This document shows, piece after piece, positions 53,059 through 60,543 of a stretch of 64,000 nucleotides of DNA. The notes under the pieces are model-generated. The model searched no databases, was not told the DNA's origin, and saw only the letters and a list, made by a program, of their open reading frames with translations. The position numbers and the translations under genes were made by a program. The stretch covers positions 80,225 through 144,224 of the forward strand of contig NZ_JAMGBG010000078.1 in the NCBI RefSeq assembly GCF_023516595.1, read 5' to 3'. How positions within the stretch are numbered: the first letter of the stretch is position 1; each line of letters starts with the position of its first letter. Origin of the DNA: Streptomyces neyagawaensis (GTDB lineage Bacteria > Actinomycetota > Actinomycetes > Streptomycetales > Streptomycetaceae).

Positions 53059-53067
53059 GCTGCGTCC

Positions 53068-53271
53068 ATGCAGGCCACCGCGTACACCTACGACGCTGCC
53101 ACCCGCTCGGGCCAGGTCCTCCTGGACGACGGCACCCCCGTGCCCTTCGACGCCCCGGCCTTCGACGCGGGGGGCCTGCGCCTCCTCCGCCCCGGCCAGC
53201 GCGTCCGCATCGAGACGGAGGGCACGGGCGACGCCCTCCGCGTCACGTTGATCACGTTGCAGACCTTCTGA
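53068..53271 (+). CDS. Small conserved protein, OB-fold-like
   Basis: A 67-residue protein, MQATAYTYDAATRSGQVLLD, starting 9 nt after cofC. The pattern (SGQVLLDDGTPVPFDAPAF... RPGQRVRIE) resembles the cold-shock-like beta-barrel of small actinobacterial proteins, but the nucleic-acid binding RNP motifs are not evident. The function is unknown. It is probably co-transcribed with cofC. Confidence 0.75.
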   Translation: MQATAYTYDAATRSGQVLLDDGTPVPFDAPAFDAGGLRLLRPGQRVRIETEGTGDALRVTLITLQTF

Positions 53272-53352
53272 GGCGGGGCGGGTTCAGAGGCTTCGCCCAA
53301 AGGGAGCGGGGAACCGGGAGTTCTCAACGAACCCTTACCCCGAGAACGCCGC

Positions 53353-53381
53353 GGGCCGGGCTCCGACGGGGAGCCCGGCCC
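53353..53381. terminator. Hairpin between the small OB-like gene and hupS
   Basis: GGGCCGGGCTCC (53353-53364) and GGAGCCCGGCCC (53370-53381) form a perfect 12-bp stem with a 5-nt loop, between convergent genes. Confidence 0.8.
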
Positions 53382-53410
53382 GGCGCGTGTGAGTATCCAG
53401 CGCCTCCCTG

Positions 53411-54058
53411 CTAACGGGCGGCAGTCTTCTTGGCCGTGGTCTTTCGAGCCGACGACTTCTTGGCCGGGGCCTTCTTCGCGGTGGCCTTCTTGGCCGGGGC
53501 CTTCGCCGCGGTGGTCTTCTTCGCCGCGGTCGACTTCGCGGCCGTGGTCTTCTTCGCCGCGGTCGACTTCGTCGCCGTCGTCTTCTTCGCGGTGGTCTTC
53601 TTGGCCGTCGTCTTCTTCGCCGCCGCCGTGGTCTTCTTGGCGGGCGTGGTCTTACGGGCCGTGGTGGCCTTCTTCGCGGTCGTCTTCTTCGCGGCCGCCT
53701 TCTTGACCGTCGCCGAGGCGCCACCGCTCAGGCTGCCCTTGGGCGCCTTCTTGACGGAGACCTCGCCGCCGCGGGGCAGCTTCTTGGAGCCGCTCACCAG
53801 GTCCTTGAAGCCCTGACCTGCGCGGAAGCGGGGCACCGAGGTCTTCTTCACCCGAACCCGCTCACCCGTCTGCGGGTTGCGGGCGTAACGGGCGGGACGC
53901 TCGACCTTCTCGAACGAACCGAAGCCGGTGACCGAGACCCTCTCACCCGCGACCGTCGCCCGGACGATGGCGTCCAGGACGGCGTCGACCGCGTCGGCGG
54001 CCTGCTGACGGCCACCGAGCTTGTCCGCAATCGCTTCTACGAGCTGCGCCTTGTTCAC
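53411..54058 (-). CDS. hupS: HU-family nucleoid protein with Lys/Ala-rich tail (HupS)
   Basis: A 215-residue protein. Residues 1-90 are a complete HU domain (MNKAQLVEAIADKLGGRQQAAD, VTGFGSFEKVERPARYARNPQTGERV, PRFRAGQGFKDLV). From about 95 to the end it is a repetitive KKTTAKKTTA-type tail resembling eukaryotic histone H1. This is the HupS form (SCO5556 in S. coelicolor), associated with spore chromosome compaction. The DNA of the tail is itself repetitive, so its length may vary between strains. The GTG start is at 54058. Confidence 0.95.
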   Translation of the reverse strand: MNKAQLVEAIADKLGGRQQAADAVDAVLDAIVRATVAGERVSVTGFGSFEKVERPARYARNPQTGERVRVKKTSVPRFRAGQGFKDLVSGSKKLPRGGEVSVKKAPKGSLSGGASATVKKAAAKKTTAKKATTARKTTPAKKTTAAAKKTTAKKTTAKKTTATKSTAAKKTTAAKSTAAKKTTAAKAPAKKATAKKAPAKKSSARKTTAKKTAAR

Positions 54059-54195
54059 GTCTTCCCCTTCGGAGACATCGCCAGAACGAAAGTGTTCAAG
54101 CTTTTCGCACGTTAGGCAGATATATACCGCAAATCAAACACGAAACGGGCTTATCACCCTTGTGCCGCAACGAACTCGGCTGTCACGGAGTTGCT

Positions 54196-54426
54196 TCAGC
54201 GTTCCCCGGTGGGCATTCGCCCCTCGTCGAGGTCCACCGTGAAGCTCTCCAGACGCCTTGCCGCGTCGGCGAGATCGTGCTTGGCCACGGCCGTAATGAC
54301 CAGCAGCTTCCGGGTCAGCGCCATCCGTACGCCCTCCGGGACTTGCAGTGCGCGCACCCTTGCGTGCGCTTCCTTGAGTTGGCCCGCGACCGCCGCATAG
54401 AGCTCGAGTTGGCCGTCGTGTTCCAT
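54196..54426 (-). CDS. Small conserved hypothetical protein
   Basis: A 76-residue, helical, charged protein starting MEHDGQLELYAAVAGQLKEA and containing ALTRKLLVITAVAKHDLADAARRLESF. I recognise it only as a small protein conserved beside hupS in streptomycetes. It has no membrane segment or metal site. The frame continues upstream to 54513 without conservation, and no clear ribosome site marks the ATG. Confidence 0.65.
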   Translation of the reverse strand: MEHDGQLELYAAVAGQLKEAHARVRALQVPEGVRMALTRKLLVITAVAKHDLADAARRLESFTVDLDEGRMPTGER

Positions 54427-54613
54427 GCACAGATTGTGCCATCTGGGGCGAGTTGTCGCCTGCCCAGGGGGCAACTGCCGTCTCCCGGGGGCCTGTCGAG
54501 CACCCCCATCCAATGCCGCACGATGATGCGCGTACCCCGGTAATCGCCTTTGTAACTAGGGGAGTTGAAACCTTTCTGCACCACACTTCCAAGGTGCGAT
54601 ACTCCAAACATGG

Positions 54614-54647
54614 CTGTACCCCCAACCGTGCACGATTGGGGGTACAG
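54614..54647. repeat. Perfect inverted repeat with palindromic loop near leuD 3' end
   Basis: CTGTACCCCCAA (54614-54625) and TTGGGGGTACAG (54636-54647) are exact complements. The loop itself contains the palindrome CGTGCACG. It lies 67 nt past the leuD stop, without a T-tract, so it may be a terminator or a protein-binding site. The rest of the 287-bp gap shows nothing else. Confidence 0.7.
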
Positions 54648-54713
54648 AGGGGTGTGGCGGTGGCTGGAATCCGTCTTGCGCGGGCCTCCCCGGGGGGCGG
54701 TCCGCGGGGCGGA

Positions 54714-55307
54714 TCAGACCGGCAGCGTCCGCGGCTTGTACGACGGCCGCTTGGCCTCGTACGCGGCGATGTCGGCCTCGTTCTGGAGGGTGATGGAGAT
54801 GTCGTCCAGCCCGTTCAGCAGCCGCCAGCGGGAGTTCTCGTCCAGCTCGAAGGAGGCGGTGATGCCCTCGGCACGCACCTCCCGGCTCTCCAGGTCGACC
54901 GTCACCTCGGCCTGGGGGTCCTTCTCGGTGAGCTCCCACAGAGAGTCCACGATCTTCTGCTCCAGCACGACCGTGAGCAGGCCGTTCTTGAGTGAGTTGC
55001 CGCGGAAGATATCGGCGAAGCGGGAGGAGATCACGGCCTTGAAGCCGTAGTTCTGCAGCGCCCACACCGCGTGCTCACGGGAGGAGCCGGTGCCGAAGTC
55101 GGGGCCGGCGACCAGGACCGTGGCGCCCTCACGCTCGGGCTGGTTGAGGATGAAGGTCTCGTCCTTGCGCCAGGCCTCGAACAGCCCGTCCTCGAAGCCG
55201 TCCCTGGTCACCTTCTTGAGCCAGTGCGCGGGGATGATCTGGTCGGTGTCGACGTTGCTGCGGCGCAGCGGGACGGCCCGGCCGGTGTGCTTGGTGAATG
55301 CTTCCAT
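54714..55307 (-). CDS. leuD: 3-isopropylmalate dehydratase small subunit LeuD
   Basis: A 197-residue swivel subunit of isopropylmalate isomerase (leucine synthesis). MEAFTKHTGRAVPLRRSNVDTDQIIPA opens the protein, and GPDFGTGSSREHAVWALQNYG is the catalytic swivel motif. It starts 5 nt after leuC. Length is normal. Confidence 0.96.
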   Translation of the reverse strand: MEAFTKHTGRAVPLRRSNVDTDQIIPAHWLKKVTRDGFEDGLFEAWRKDETFILNQPEREGATVLVAGPDFGTGSSREHAVWALQNYGFKAVISSRFADIFRGNSLKNGLLTVVLEQKIVDSLWELTEKDPQAEVTVDLESREVRAEGITASFELDENSRWRLLNGLDDISITLQNEADIAAYEAKRPSYKPRTLPV

Positions 55308-55312
55308 GACTC

Positions 55313-56737
55313 TCAGACTCCAGCGGGCGCGGGGGCGTCGGACAGGTCGGCGGGCGAGGCCAGGTGGCCCAGCACGGCGGTCGCGGCGGCGACCTGCGGC
55401 GAGACCAGGTGCGTACGGCCGCCCTTGCCCTGCCGGCCCTCGAAGTTGCGGTTGGAGGTGGACGCGGAGCGCTCACCGGGGGCCAGCTGGTCCGGGTTCA
55501 TGCCCAGGCACATGGAGCAGCCCGCGTGCCGCCACTCGGCGCCGGCCTCCTTGAAGACCACGTCGAGGCCCTCGGAGACGGCCTGGAGACCGACCCGCGC
55601 CGAGCCAGGGACGACCAGCATCCGTACGCCGTCGGCGACTTTGCGGCCCTTGACCAGCTCGGCGGCGGCGCGCAGGTCCTCGATGCGGCCGTTGGTGCAG
55701 GAACCTACGAAGACGGTGTCCACCTTGATGGAGCGCAGCGGCTGTCCGGCCTCCAACCCCATGTACTCCAGGGCCTTTTCGGCGGCCAGGCGCTCCGAAG
55801 CGTCTTCGTACGAAGCCGGATCGGGGACGTCCGCCGAAAGCGGCGCACCCTGGCCGGGGTTGGTGCCCCAGGTGACGAACGGCGACAGCTCGGCGGCGTC
55901 GATCACGACCTCGGCGTCGAATTCGGCGTCGTCGTCCGTCCTCAGGGTCTTCCAGTACGCGACGGCCGCGTCCCAGTCCTCACCCTTGGGGGCGTGCGGA
56001 CGGCCCTCCAGGTAGTCGAACGTGGTCTGGTCGGGAGCGATCATGCCCGCGCGGGCACCGGCCTCGATCGACATGTTGCAGATGGTCATGCGGGCCTCCA
56101 TCGAGAGCTTCTCGATGGCGGAGCCGCGGTACTCCAGGACGTAGCCCTGGCCGCCGCCCGTGCCGATCCTGGCGATGATCGCGAGGATCAGGTCCTTGGC
56201 GGTGACGCCGTCGGGCAGCTCGCCGTCGACGGTGATGGCCATGGTCTTCGGGCGGGCCATGGGCAGCGTCTGGGTGGCCAGCACATGCTCCACCTGGGAG
56301 GTGCCGATGCCGAACGCCAGACCGCCGAAGGCGCCGTGCGTGGAGGTGTGCGAGTCACCGCAGACCACGGTCATGCCGGGCTGGGTCAGACCCAGCTGCG
56401 GGCCCACGACGTGGACGACACCCTGCTCCACGTCGCCCAGCGGGTGCAGCCGCACACCGAACTCGGCGGCGTTGTTCCGCAGCGTCTCCAGCTGGACGCG
56501 GGAGACGGGGTCCGCGATGGGCTTGTCGATGTCGAGGGTGGGGGTGTTGTGGTCCTCGGTCGCGATGGTCAGGTCGAGCCGGCGGACCTTCCGCCCGCTC
56601 TTGCGGAGACCGTCGAAGGCCTGGGGGCTGGTCACCTCGTGCAGCAGGTGCAAGTCGATGAAGAGGAGGTCGGGCTCGCCCTCGGCGCGCCGGACGACGT
56701 GGTCGTCCCAGACCTTCTCCGCGAGTGTCCTACCCAT
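55313..56737 (-). CDS. leuC: 3-isopropylmalate dehydratase large subunit LeuC
   Basis: A 474-residue aconitase-family subunit. The iron-sulfur cysteines are in VGSCTNGRIEDLR and in GCSMCLGMN; CGDSHTSTHGAFG and MARPKTMAITVDGELP are characteristic. The ATG at 56737 has GGAGGG upstream. The leuCD operon is divergent from its regulator gene ndgR. Confidence 0.96.
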   Translation of the reverse strand: MGRTLAEKVWDDHVVRRAEGEPDLLFIDLHLLHEVTSPQAFDGLRKSGRKVRRLDLTIATEDHNTPTLDIDKPIADPVSRVQLETLRNNAAEFGVRLHPLGDVEQGVVHVVGPQLGLTQPGMTVVCGDSHTSTHGAFGGLAFGIGTSQVEHVLATQTLPMARPKTMAITVDGELPDGVTAKDLILAIIARIGTGGGQGYVLEYRGSAIEKLSMEARMTICNMSIEAGARAGMIAPDQTTFDYLEGRPHAPKGEDWDAAVAYWKTLRTDDDAEFDAEVVIDAAELSPFVTWGTNPGQGAPLSADVPDPASYEDASERLAAEKALEYMGLEAGQPLRSIKVDTVFVGSCTNGRIEDLRAAAELVKGRKVADGVRMLVVPGSARVGLQAVSEGLDVVFKEAGAEWRHAGCSMCLGMNPDQLAPGERSASTSNRNFEGRQGKGGRTHLVSPQVAAATAVLGHLASPADLSDAPAPAGV

Positions 56738-56888
56738 CGCTTTCCCTCCGGTCGACGCGTCAGCACGTCGACCCAACTAGATCTCGGAGGTGGCGAGCGG
56801 GTGCGCATCCCCTCGTCGCACACGCCTGCCGCCGGGCTCGTCGGTCCGCGAGCCGCTGTTGTTCTGCTTCCAGAGTGGCAAGGTCCAC

Positions 56889-56929
56889 GTGAAATTGAAC
56901 TTGCGTTTCACAGAGTGAGACGCGAGTAT
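56889..56929 (+). promoter_or_regulatory. leuC/ndgR control region: inverted repeat and ndgR promoter
   Basis: GTGAAA (56889-56894) and TTTCAC (56906-56911) are inverted around 11 nt, a plausible IclR-type site. A promoter TTGCGT (56901-56906) and GAGTAT (56924-56929) with 17-nt spacing would start transcription at about 56936, the A of the ndgR ATG, so the ndgR mRNA could be leaderless. Confidence 0.5.
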
Positions 56930-56935
56930 CGTTGC

Positions 56936-57652
56936 ATGGACAACAGTAGCGGCGTCGGCGTTCTGGACAAGGCGGCCCTGGTCCTGAGCGCTCTGGAGTC
57001 CGGTCCGGCCACCCTCGCGGGTCTGGTCGGGGCCACCGGACTCGCACGGCCCACGGCCCACCGCCTGGCCGTGGCTCTGGAACACCACCGCATGGTGGCA
57101 CGGGACATGCAGGGCCGTTTCATCCTCGGCCCGAGGCTGGCGGAGCTGGCCGCGGCCGCCGGTGAGGACCGTCTCCTCGCCACCGCGGGCCCGGTGCTCA
57201 CGCATCTCAGGGATGTGACGGGCGAGAGCGCCCAGCTCTACCGCCGCCAGGGCGACATGCGCATCTGCGTCGCCGCGGCGGAGCGGCTGTCCGGCCTGCG
57301 GGACACGGTGCCGGTCGGTTCGACGCTCACGATGAAGGCCGGCTCCTCCGCGCAGATCCTCATGGCCTGGGAGGAGCCCGAGCGCCTCCACCGCGGCCTC
57401 CAGGGCGCCCGCTTCACCGCGACCGCCCTGTCCGGGGTGCGCCGCCGCGGCTGGGCCCAGTCGATCGGCGAGCGCGAGCCGGGCGTGGCCTCGGTCTCGG
57501 CACCGGTCCGCGGCCCCTCCAACCGCGTGGTCGCCGCGGTCTCGGTCTCCGGGCCGATCGAGCGCCTGACCCGCCACCCGGGCCGTATGCACGCCCAAGC
57601 GGTGATCGACGCCGCGGCCCGCCTCTCCGAAGCCCTGCGCCGCTCGGGCTGA
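56936..57652 (+). CDS. ndgR: IclR-family regulator NdgR
   Basis: A 238-residue IclR-type regulator. A winged HTH spans about 10-65 (LDKAALVLSALESGPATLAGL, ATGLARPTAHRLAVALEHHRMV), and an effector domain spans about 75-238 (GPRLAELAAAAGE, MKAGSSAQILMA, SVSAPVRGPSNRVVAAVSVSGP). NdgR of S. coelicolor (SCO5552) controls leucine and other amino-acid genes and antibiotic production. The start at 56936 fits the ortholog. Confidence 0.93.
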   Translation: MDNSSGVGVLDKAALVLSALESGPATLAGLVGATGLARPTAHRLAVALEHHRMVARDMQGRFILGPRLAELAAAAGEDRLLATAGPVLTHLRDVTGESAQLYRRQGDMRICVAAAERLSGLRDTVPVGSTLTMKAGSSAQILMAWEEPERLHRGLQGARFTATALSGVRRRGWAQSIGEREPGVASVSAPVRGPSNRVVAAVSVSGPIERLTRHPGRMHAQAVIDAAARLSEALRRSG

Positions 57653-57676
57653 CCCTCCCCCTGCCGTACGACCACG

Positions 57677-57711
57677 AAAAAGGCCTGCCTCAACGCCGCG
57701 GCAGGCCTTTT
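57677..57711. terminator. Bidirectional intrinsic terminator between ndgR and the DUF4188 gene
   Basis: AAAAAGGCCTGCC and GGCAGGCCTTTT form a 12-bp stem with A/T tracts on both sides, between convergent genes. Confidence 0.9.
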
Positions 57712-57770
57712 CTCGTGCGGTCGACCGGTGGACCGGTCCTCATGGGCGGGCGACCGCGGTGCGCCCCTCG

Positions 57771-58277
57771 TCAGGCATCCACCCGCCGGTGGGCGAACCG
57801 CTCCTTGGCGGACCGGCCCCGCTTCTCGACCGGCAGCACCCCCGTGGCCGCCGCGAGACCGAAGGCCGGCATGTCCGCGTAGATCGACTCGTACGACCCC
57901 TCCGGCACCACGTACGTCTCGTGCCAGAGCCCCACGTGTCCGCGGCCCTTCCCTTTGCGCTCCCTGCGGTTCATCGCCGCCCACGCCACGCGGTGGAACG
58001 CGTCGGGCGCGTGTGCATAGCCGTAGAGCTTCTCCTTGGACTCCCAGTACTGGACGACGTAGTACGTCCACGGCGAGGCCGTGAGCAGGACGGCGTTCAG
58101 CAGCCCCCGACTCGGGTCCCTGCGCAGCTCGCGCAGCATCCGGGGCATCGCGGTCAGCACCGGTATCCAGTGGTGGACGGCCCAGAAGTGGTTGATGCGC
58201 ACGCCGATGAGCAGGACCACCACATCGCCCTCGGCGGCAGCGGTGGTCCGTCCGGCGACGACCGTCTTTCCCGACAT
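57771..58277 (-). CDS. DUF4188 / monooxygenase-like protein
   Basis: A 168-residue protein starting MSGKTVVAGRTTAAAEGDVV. The pattern VLLIGVRINHFWAVHHWIPV, ASPWTYYVVQYWESKEKLYGYAHAP and HVGLWHETYVVPEGSYESIY matches the DUF4188 dimeric alpha-beta-barrel group related to small monooxygenases. Trp- and His-rich segments suggest a hydrophobic substrate pocket. It is divergent from the MerR gene, with a shared operator between them, so it is probably its target. Confidence 0.82.
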   Translation of the reverse strand: MSGKTVVAGRTTAAAEGDVVVLLIGVRINHFWAVHHWIPVLTAMPRMLRELRRDPSRGLLNAVLLTASPWTYYVVQYWESKEKLYGYAHAPDAFHRVAWAAMNRRERKGKGRGHVGLWHETYVVPEGSYESIYADMPAFGLAAATGVLPVEKRGRSAKERFAHRRVDA

Positions 58278-58300
58278 GACTCCCCCTTATTGGCGAGCGG

Positions 58301-58330
58301 CACTATCCGACCGCTCATGCTTGGATAGTG
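58301..58330. promoter_or_regulatory. MerR-type operator between the DUF4188 and MerR genes
   Basis: CACTATCC (58301-58308) and GGATAGTG (58323-58330) are perfect inverted repeats with a 14-nt spacer, centred in the 81-bp divergent gap. This is the geometry of MerR-family operators placed between -35 and -10. Confidence 0.75.
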
Positions 58331-58358
58331 ACACTTCCCAAGGAGGGGCGCAAGAGAG

Positions 58359-59003
58359 ATGCGGTTGTCGGAGTTGAGCGCACGCAGCGGGGTGTCCACC
58401 GCGACGATCAAGTACTACCTGCGCGAAGGGCTGTTGGCGCCGGGCCGCCAGCTGAACGCGACGACGGCGGACTACGACGAGACGCATCTGCGCCGGCTGC
58501 GGCTGGTGCGGGCGTTGATCCAGGTGGGGCGGGTGCCGGTGGCGAGTGCCAGGGAGGTGCTCAAGCACGTGGACGACGAGTCGCTGGGCCGCACCATCCG
58601 CCTCGGCGCGGCACTGTGGGCGCTCCCCCAGGCCCCCGACCCGGACGAGGAGGACCCGGCGACGGCCGCCGCGGCGGCGGAGGTGGAACGGTTGCTGCGG
58701 ACGCTGGGCTGGGAGGCGGCGCGGGAGATCGGGGCGCTCTCCCCCGTGCACCGTTCCCTGGTGGCGCTGGTGGCCACGCAGATCCGGCTGGGGTATCCGT
58801 GCGACGCCGAAACCATGGCCCCGTACGCCGAGTTGATGCGTCAGGCGGCGGCACGGGACCTGGACCGGATGGAGACGTACGAGTCGGACACGGAGATGGT
58901 CGAGTCGGCGGTGTCGTCGGCGGTGCTGTTCGAGCCGGTGCTGCGGGCGCTGCACCGGCTGGCGCAGGAGGAGGAGTCGGCTCGACGGTACGGCCTCGAG
59001 TGA
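58359..59003 (+). CDS. MerR-family transcriptional regulator
   Basis: A 214-residue protein. The N-terminal MerR HTH (1-70) reads MRLSELSARSGVSTATIKYYLREGLL, with YDETHLRRLRLVRALIQVG. The C-terminal part (75-214) is a helical ligand-binding domain without the cysteines of metal sensors, so an organic or multidrug ligand is more likely. An AGGAGGGG ribosome site precedes the ATG. It is divergent from the DUF4188 gene. Confidence 0.9.
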   Translation: MRLSELSARSGVSTATIKYYLREGLLAPGRQLNATTADYDETHLRRLRLVRALIQVGRVPVASAREVLKHVDDESLGRTIRLGAALWALPQAPDPDEEDPATAAAAAEVERLLRTLGWEAAREIGALSPVHRSLVALVATQIRLGYPCDAETMAPYAELMRQAAARDLDRMETYESDTEMVESAVSSAVLFEPVLRALHRLAQEEESARRYGLE

Positions 59004-59066
59004 GCGGGGCACCGGCGGGCGGAGGGCACGTCCTGCCGGCCTCACCGCTCCGGAGGCGCGCACGAC

Positions 59067-59096
59067 GAAGGCCCTCCGCTGAAGCGAAGGGCCTTC
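59067..59096. terminator. Hairpin between the MerR gene and the tRNA cluster
   Basis: GAAGGCCCTCCGC (59067-59079) pairs with GCGAAGGGCCTTC (59084-59096) with one mismatch. It can end both the plus-strand merR transcript and the minus-strand tRNA operon. Confidence 0.8.
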
Positions 59097-59103
59097 TGTG
59101 ATG

Positions 59104-59176
59104 TACCCCCGACCGGATTCGAACCGGCGCTACCGCCTTGAGAGGGCGGCGTGCTAGGCCGCTACACAACGGGGGC
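59104..59176 (-). tRNA. tRNA-Glu (CTC)
   Basis: A 73-nt cloverleaf on the minus strand: acceptor GCCCCCG/CGGGGGT, anticodon arm CCGCC-CTCTCAA-GGCGG (anticodon CTC), T-loop TTCGAAT. CCA is not encoded. Confidence 0.95.
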
Positions 59177-59220
59177 GTGGATCCTGCAGGCGTTGAGTAC
59201 TGCACCGCCGCAGGTCCGAG

Positions 59221-59292
59221 CTGGTCTACCTGGACTCGAACCAAGACTAACTGAACCAGAATCAGTCGTGCTGCCAATTACACCATAGACCA
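59221..59292 (-). tRNA. tRNA-Gln (CTG)
   Basis: A 72-nt cloverleaf: acceptor TGGTCTA/TAGACCA, anticodon arm ACTGA-TTCTGGT-TCAGT (anticodon CTG), T-arm CTTGG-TTCGAGT-CCAGG. CCA is not encoded. Confidence 0.95.
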
Positions 59293-59312
59293 ATGTGGTT
59301 TAGACCAGTCAG

Positions 59313-59385
59313 TACCCCCGACCGGATTCGAACCGGCGCTACCGCCTTGAGAGGGCGGCGTGCTAGGCCGCTACACAACGGGGGC
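59313..59385 (-). tRNA. tRNA-Glu (CTC)
   Basis: 73 nt, identical to the copy at 59104-59176. Confidence 0.95.
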
Positions 59386-59447
59386 CCTAGCGATCCTGCA
59401 TCGAGGTGAGCGGGTGCGACCCGAACTCTCCTCGCGGGAAGGATCTG

Positions 59448-59520
59448 TACCCCCGACCGGATTCGAACCGGCGCTACTGCCTTGAGAGGGCAGCGTGCTA
59501 GGCCGCTACACAACGGGGGC
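59448..59520 (-). tRNA. tRNA-Glu (CTC), variant anticodon stem
   Basis: 73 nt, as the other two Glu copies except for a compensated base-pair change in the anticodon stem (CTGCC-CTCTCAA-GGCAG). The paired change shows that structure is maintained. Confidence 0.95.
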
Positions 59521-59559
59521 TTGCGGATGTGATCCGCTGGCGCAGATAAGCTCTGCGAG

Positions 59560-59631
59560 CTGGCCTACCTGGACTCGAACCAAGACTAACTGAACCAGAA
59601 TCAGTCGTGCTGCCAATTACACCATAGGCCA
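59560..59631 (-). tRNA. tRNA-Gln (CTG)
   Basis: 72 nt, as the other Gln copy but with a compensated change in the acceptor stem (TGGCCTA/TAGGCCA). It is the first tRNA of the cluster in transcription order. Confidence 0.95.
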
Positions 59632-59721
59632 CTGGAACGCAAGCCCCTGGGGGGATCTTGTTCTAGTTTGCGCTTCCGGTTCCGGCCTTTCGGCCCGCTC
59701 CCCGGCGGCGCAGAAAGAACA

Positions 59722-60450
59722 TTACCCGAAGGTGGACGGCGCTCCAAAACGAGTATCGGAGCCGAGGATCGCGGGGAGTTCGGCGAGGGTGGCGATGCGG
59801 TGCGGTCCGACCGGCGGGTCGATGGTCGCGTAGAGGCCGCCGCGATCGATCCAGACCGACAGCAGGCCCGCCTCGGCGGCGCCCTGTCCGTCGATCTCCG
59901 GGTGGTCGCCGACGTACGCGACCTCGCCCGGCTGCAGGTCGAGGAACTCGCACGCGGCGTGGAAGGCCTCGGCGGCCGGCTTGTGGACGCCCAGCTGCTC
60001 GGCGCACAGGACCGTCTCGAAGCGGTCCCACACCCCGAGGGCGCGCAGCTTGCGCTCCTGCACGGGGAGGCTGGAGTTGGAGAGCACCGCGTGCCGGTGG
60101 GTCGTGGCGAGCGCGTCCAGGACGGGCAGGACGTCCGGGAAGAGCGCCCACGCCCGCTCGTAGTGGACGATGTAGCGCTCGAACCAGGCGTCGGCCTCGG
60201 CGTCGGTCAGCGGTCGGCCGTGGAAGTCGCGCACCCGGTCGCGCCGGGTGGCCTCCCAGTCGCCCTCACCCGCCGCGTACCGCCGCCAGTGCAGGCTCGT
60301 GAGTTCGCGCCAGCGGTCGAGGGCCTCCTCGACGGAGCCGTAGCGGCGCAGCTCCTCGGCGGCCAGATGCGCCCGCATCCCGGCGCGGTCGGCCGTGGTG
60401 TAGTCGAAGAGAGTGTCGTCGACGTCCCAGACCACGGCCTTGATGTTCAT
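59722..60450 (-). CDS. HAD-superfamily hydrolase
   Basis: A 242-residue haloacid-dehalogenase-type phosphatase. Motif I is VVWDVDDTLFDY (Asp9, Asp11), motif II VLSNSSLP, motif III around HKPAAEAFHAA, and motif IV YVGDHPEIDGQGA. A helical cap lies between about 20 and 105. The substrate is unknown. It lies between gltX and the tRNA cluster on the same strand, about 90 bp before the first tRNA. Confidence 0.88.
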   Translation of the reverse strand: MNIKAVVWDVDDTLFDYTTADRAGMRAHLAAEELRRYGSVEEALDRWRELTSLHWRRYAAGEGDWEATRRDRVRDFHGRPLTDAEADAWFERYIVHYERAWALFPDVLPVLDALATTHRHAVLSNSSLPVQERKLRALGVWDRFETVLCAEQLGVHKPAAEAFHAACEFLDLQPGEVAYVGDHPEIDGQGAAEAGLLSVWIDRGGLYATIDPPVGPHRIATLAELPAILGSDTRFGAPSTFG

Positions 60451-60498
60451 GGTCCGACGGTAGCCCGAGGCCGGCCGTCCTGTCCGGCGGATGACGAA

Positions 60499-60530
60499 GG
60501 GGCGGCACCGGGAACTCCGGGTGCCGCCCC
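60499..60530 (-). terminator. Terminator of gltX
   Basis: GGGGCGGCACC (60499-60509) and GGTGCCGCCCC (60520-60530) form an 11-bp perfect stem just after the gltX stop. Confidence 0.8.
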
Positions 60531-60543
60531 TCGCGTACGGGCG

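Noticed and set aside
59104..59631. tRNA cluster as an integration site of a mobile element
   Set aside because: No integrase, excisionase or repeated attachment half-site was found on either side.
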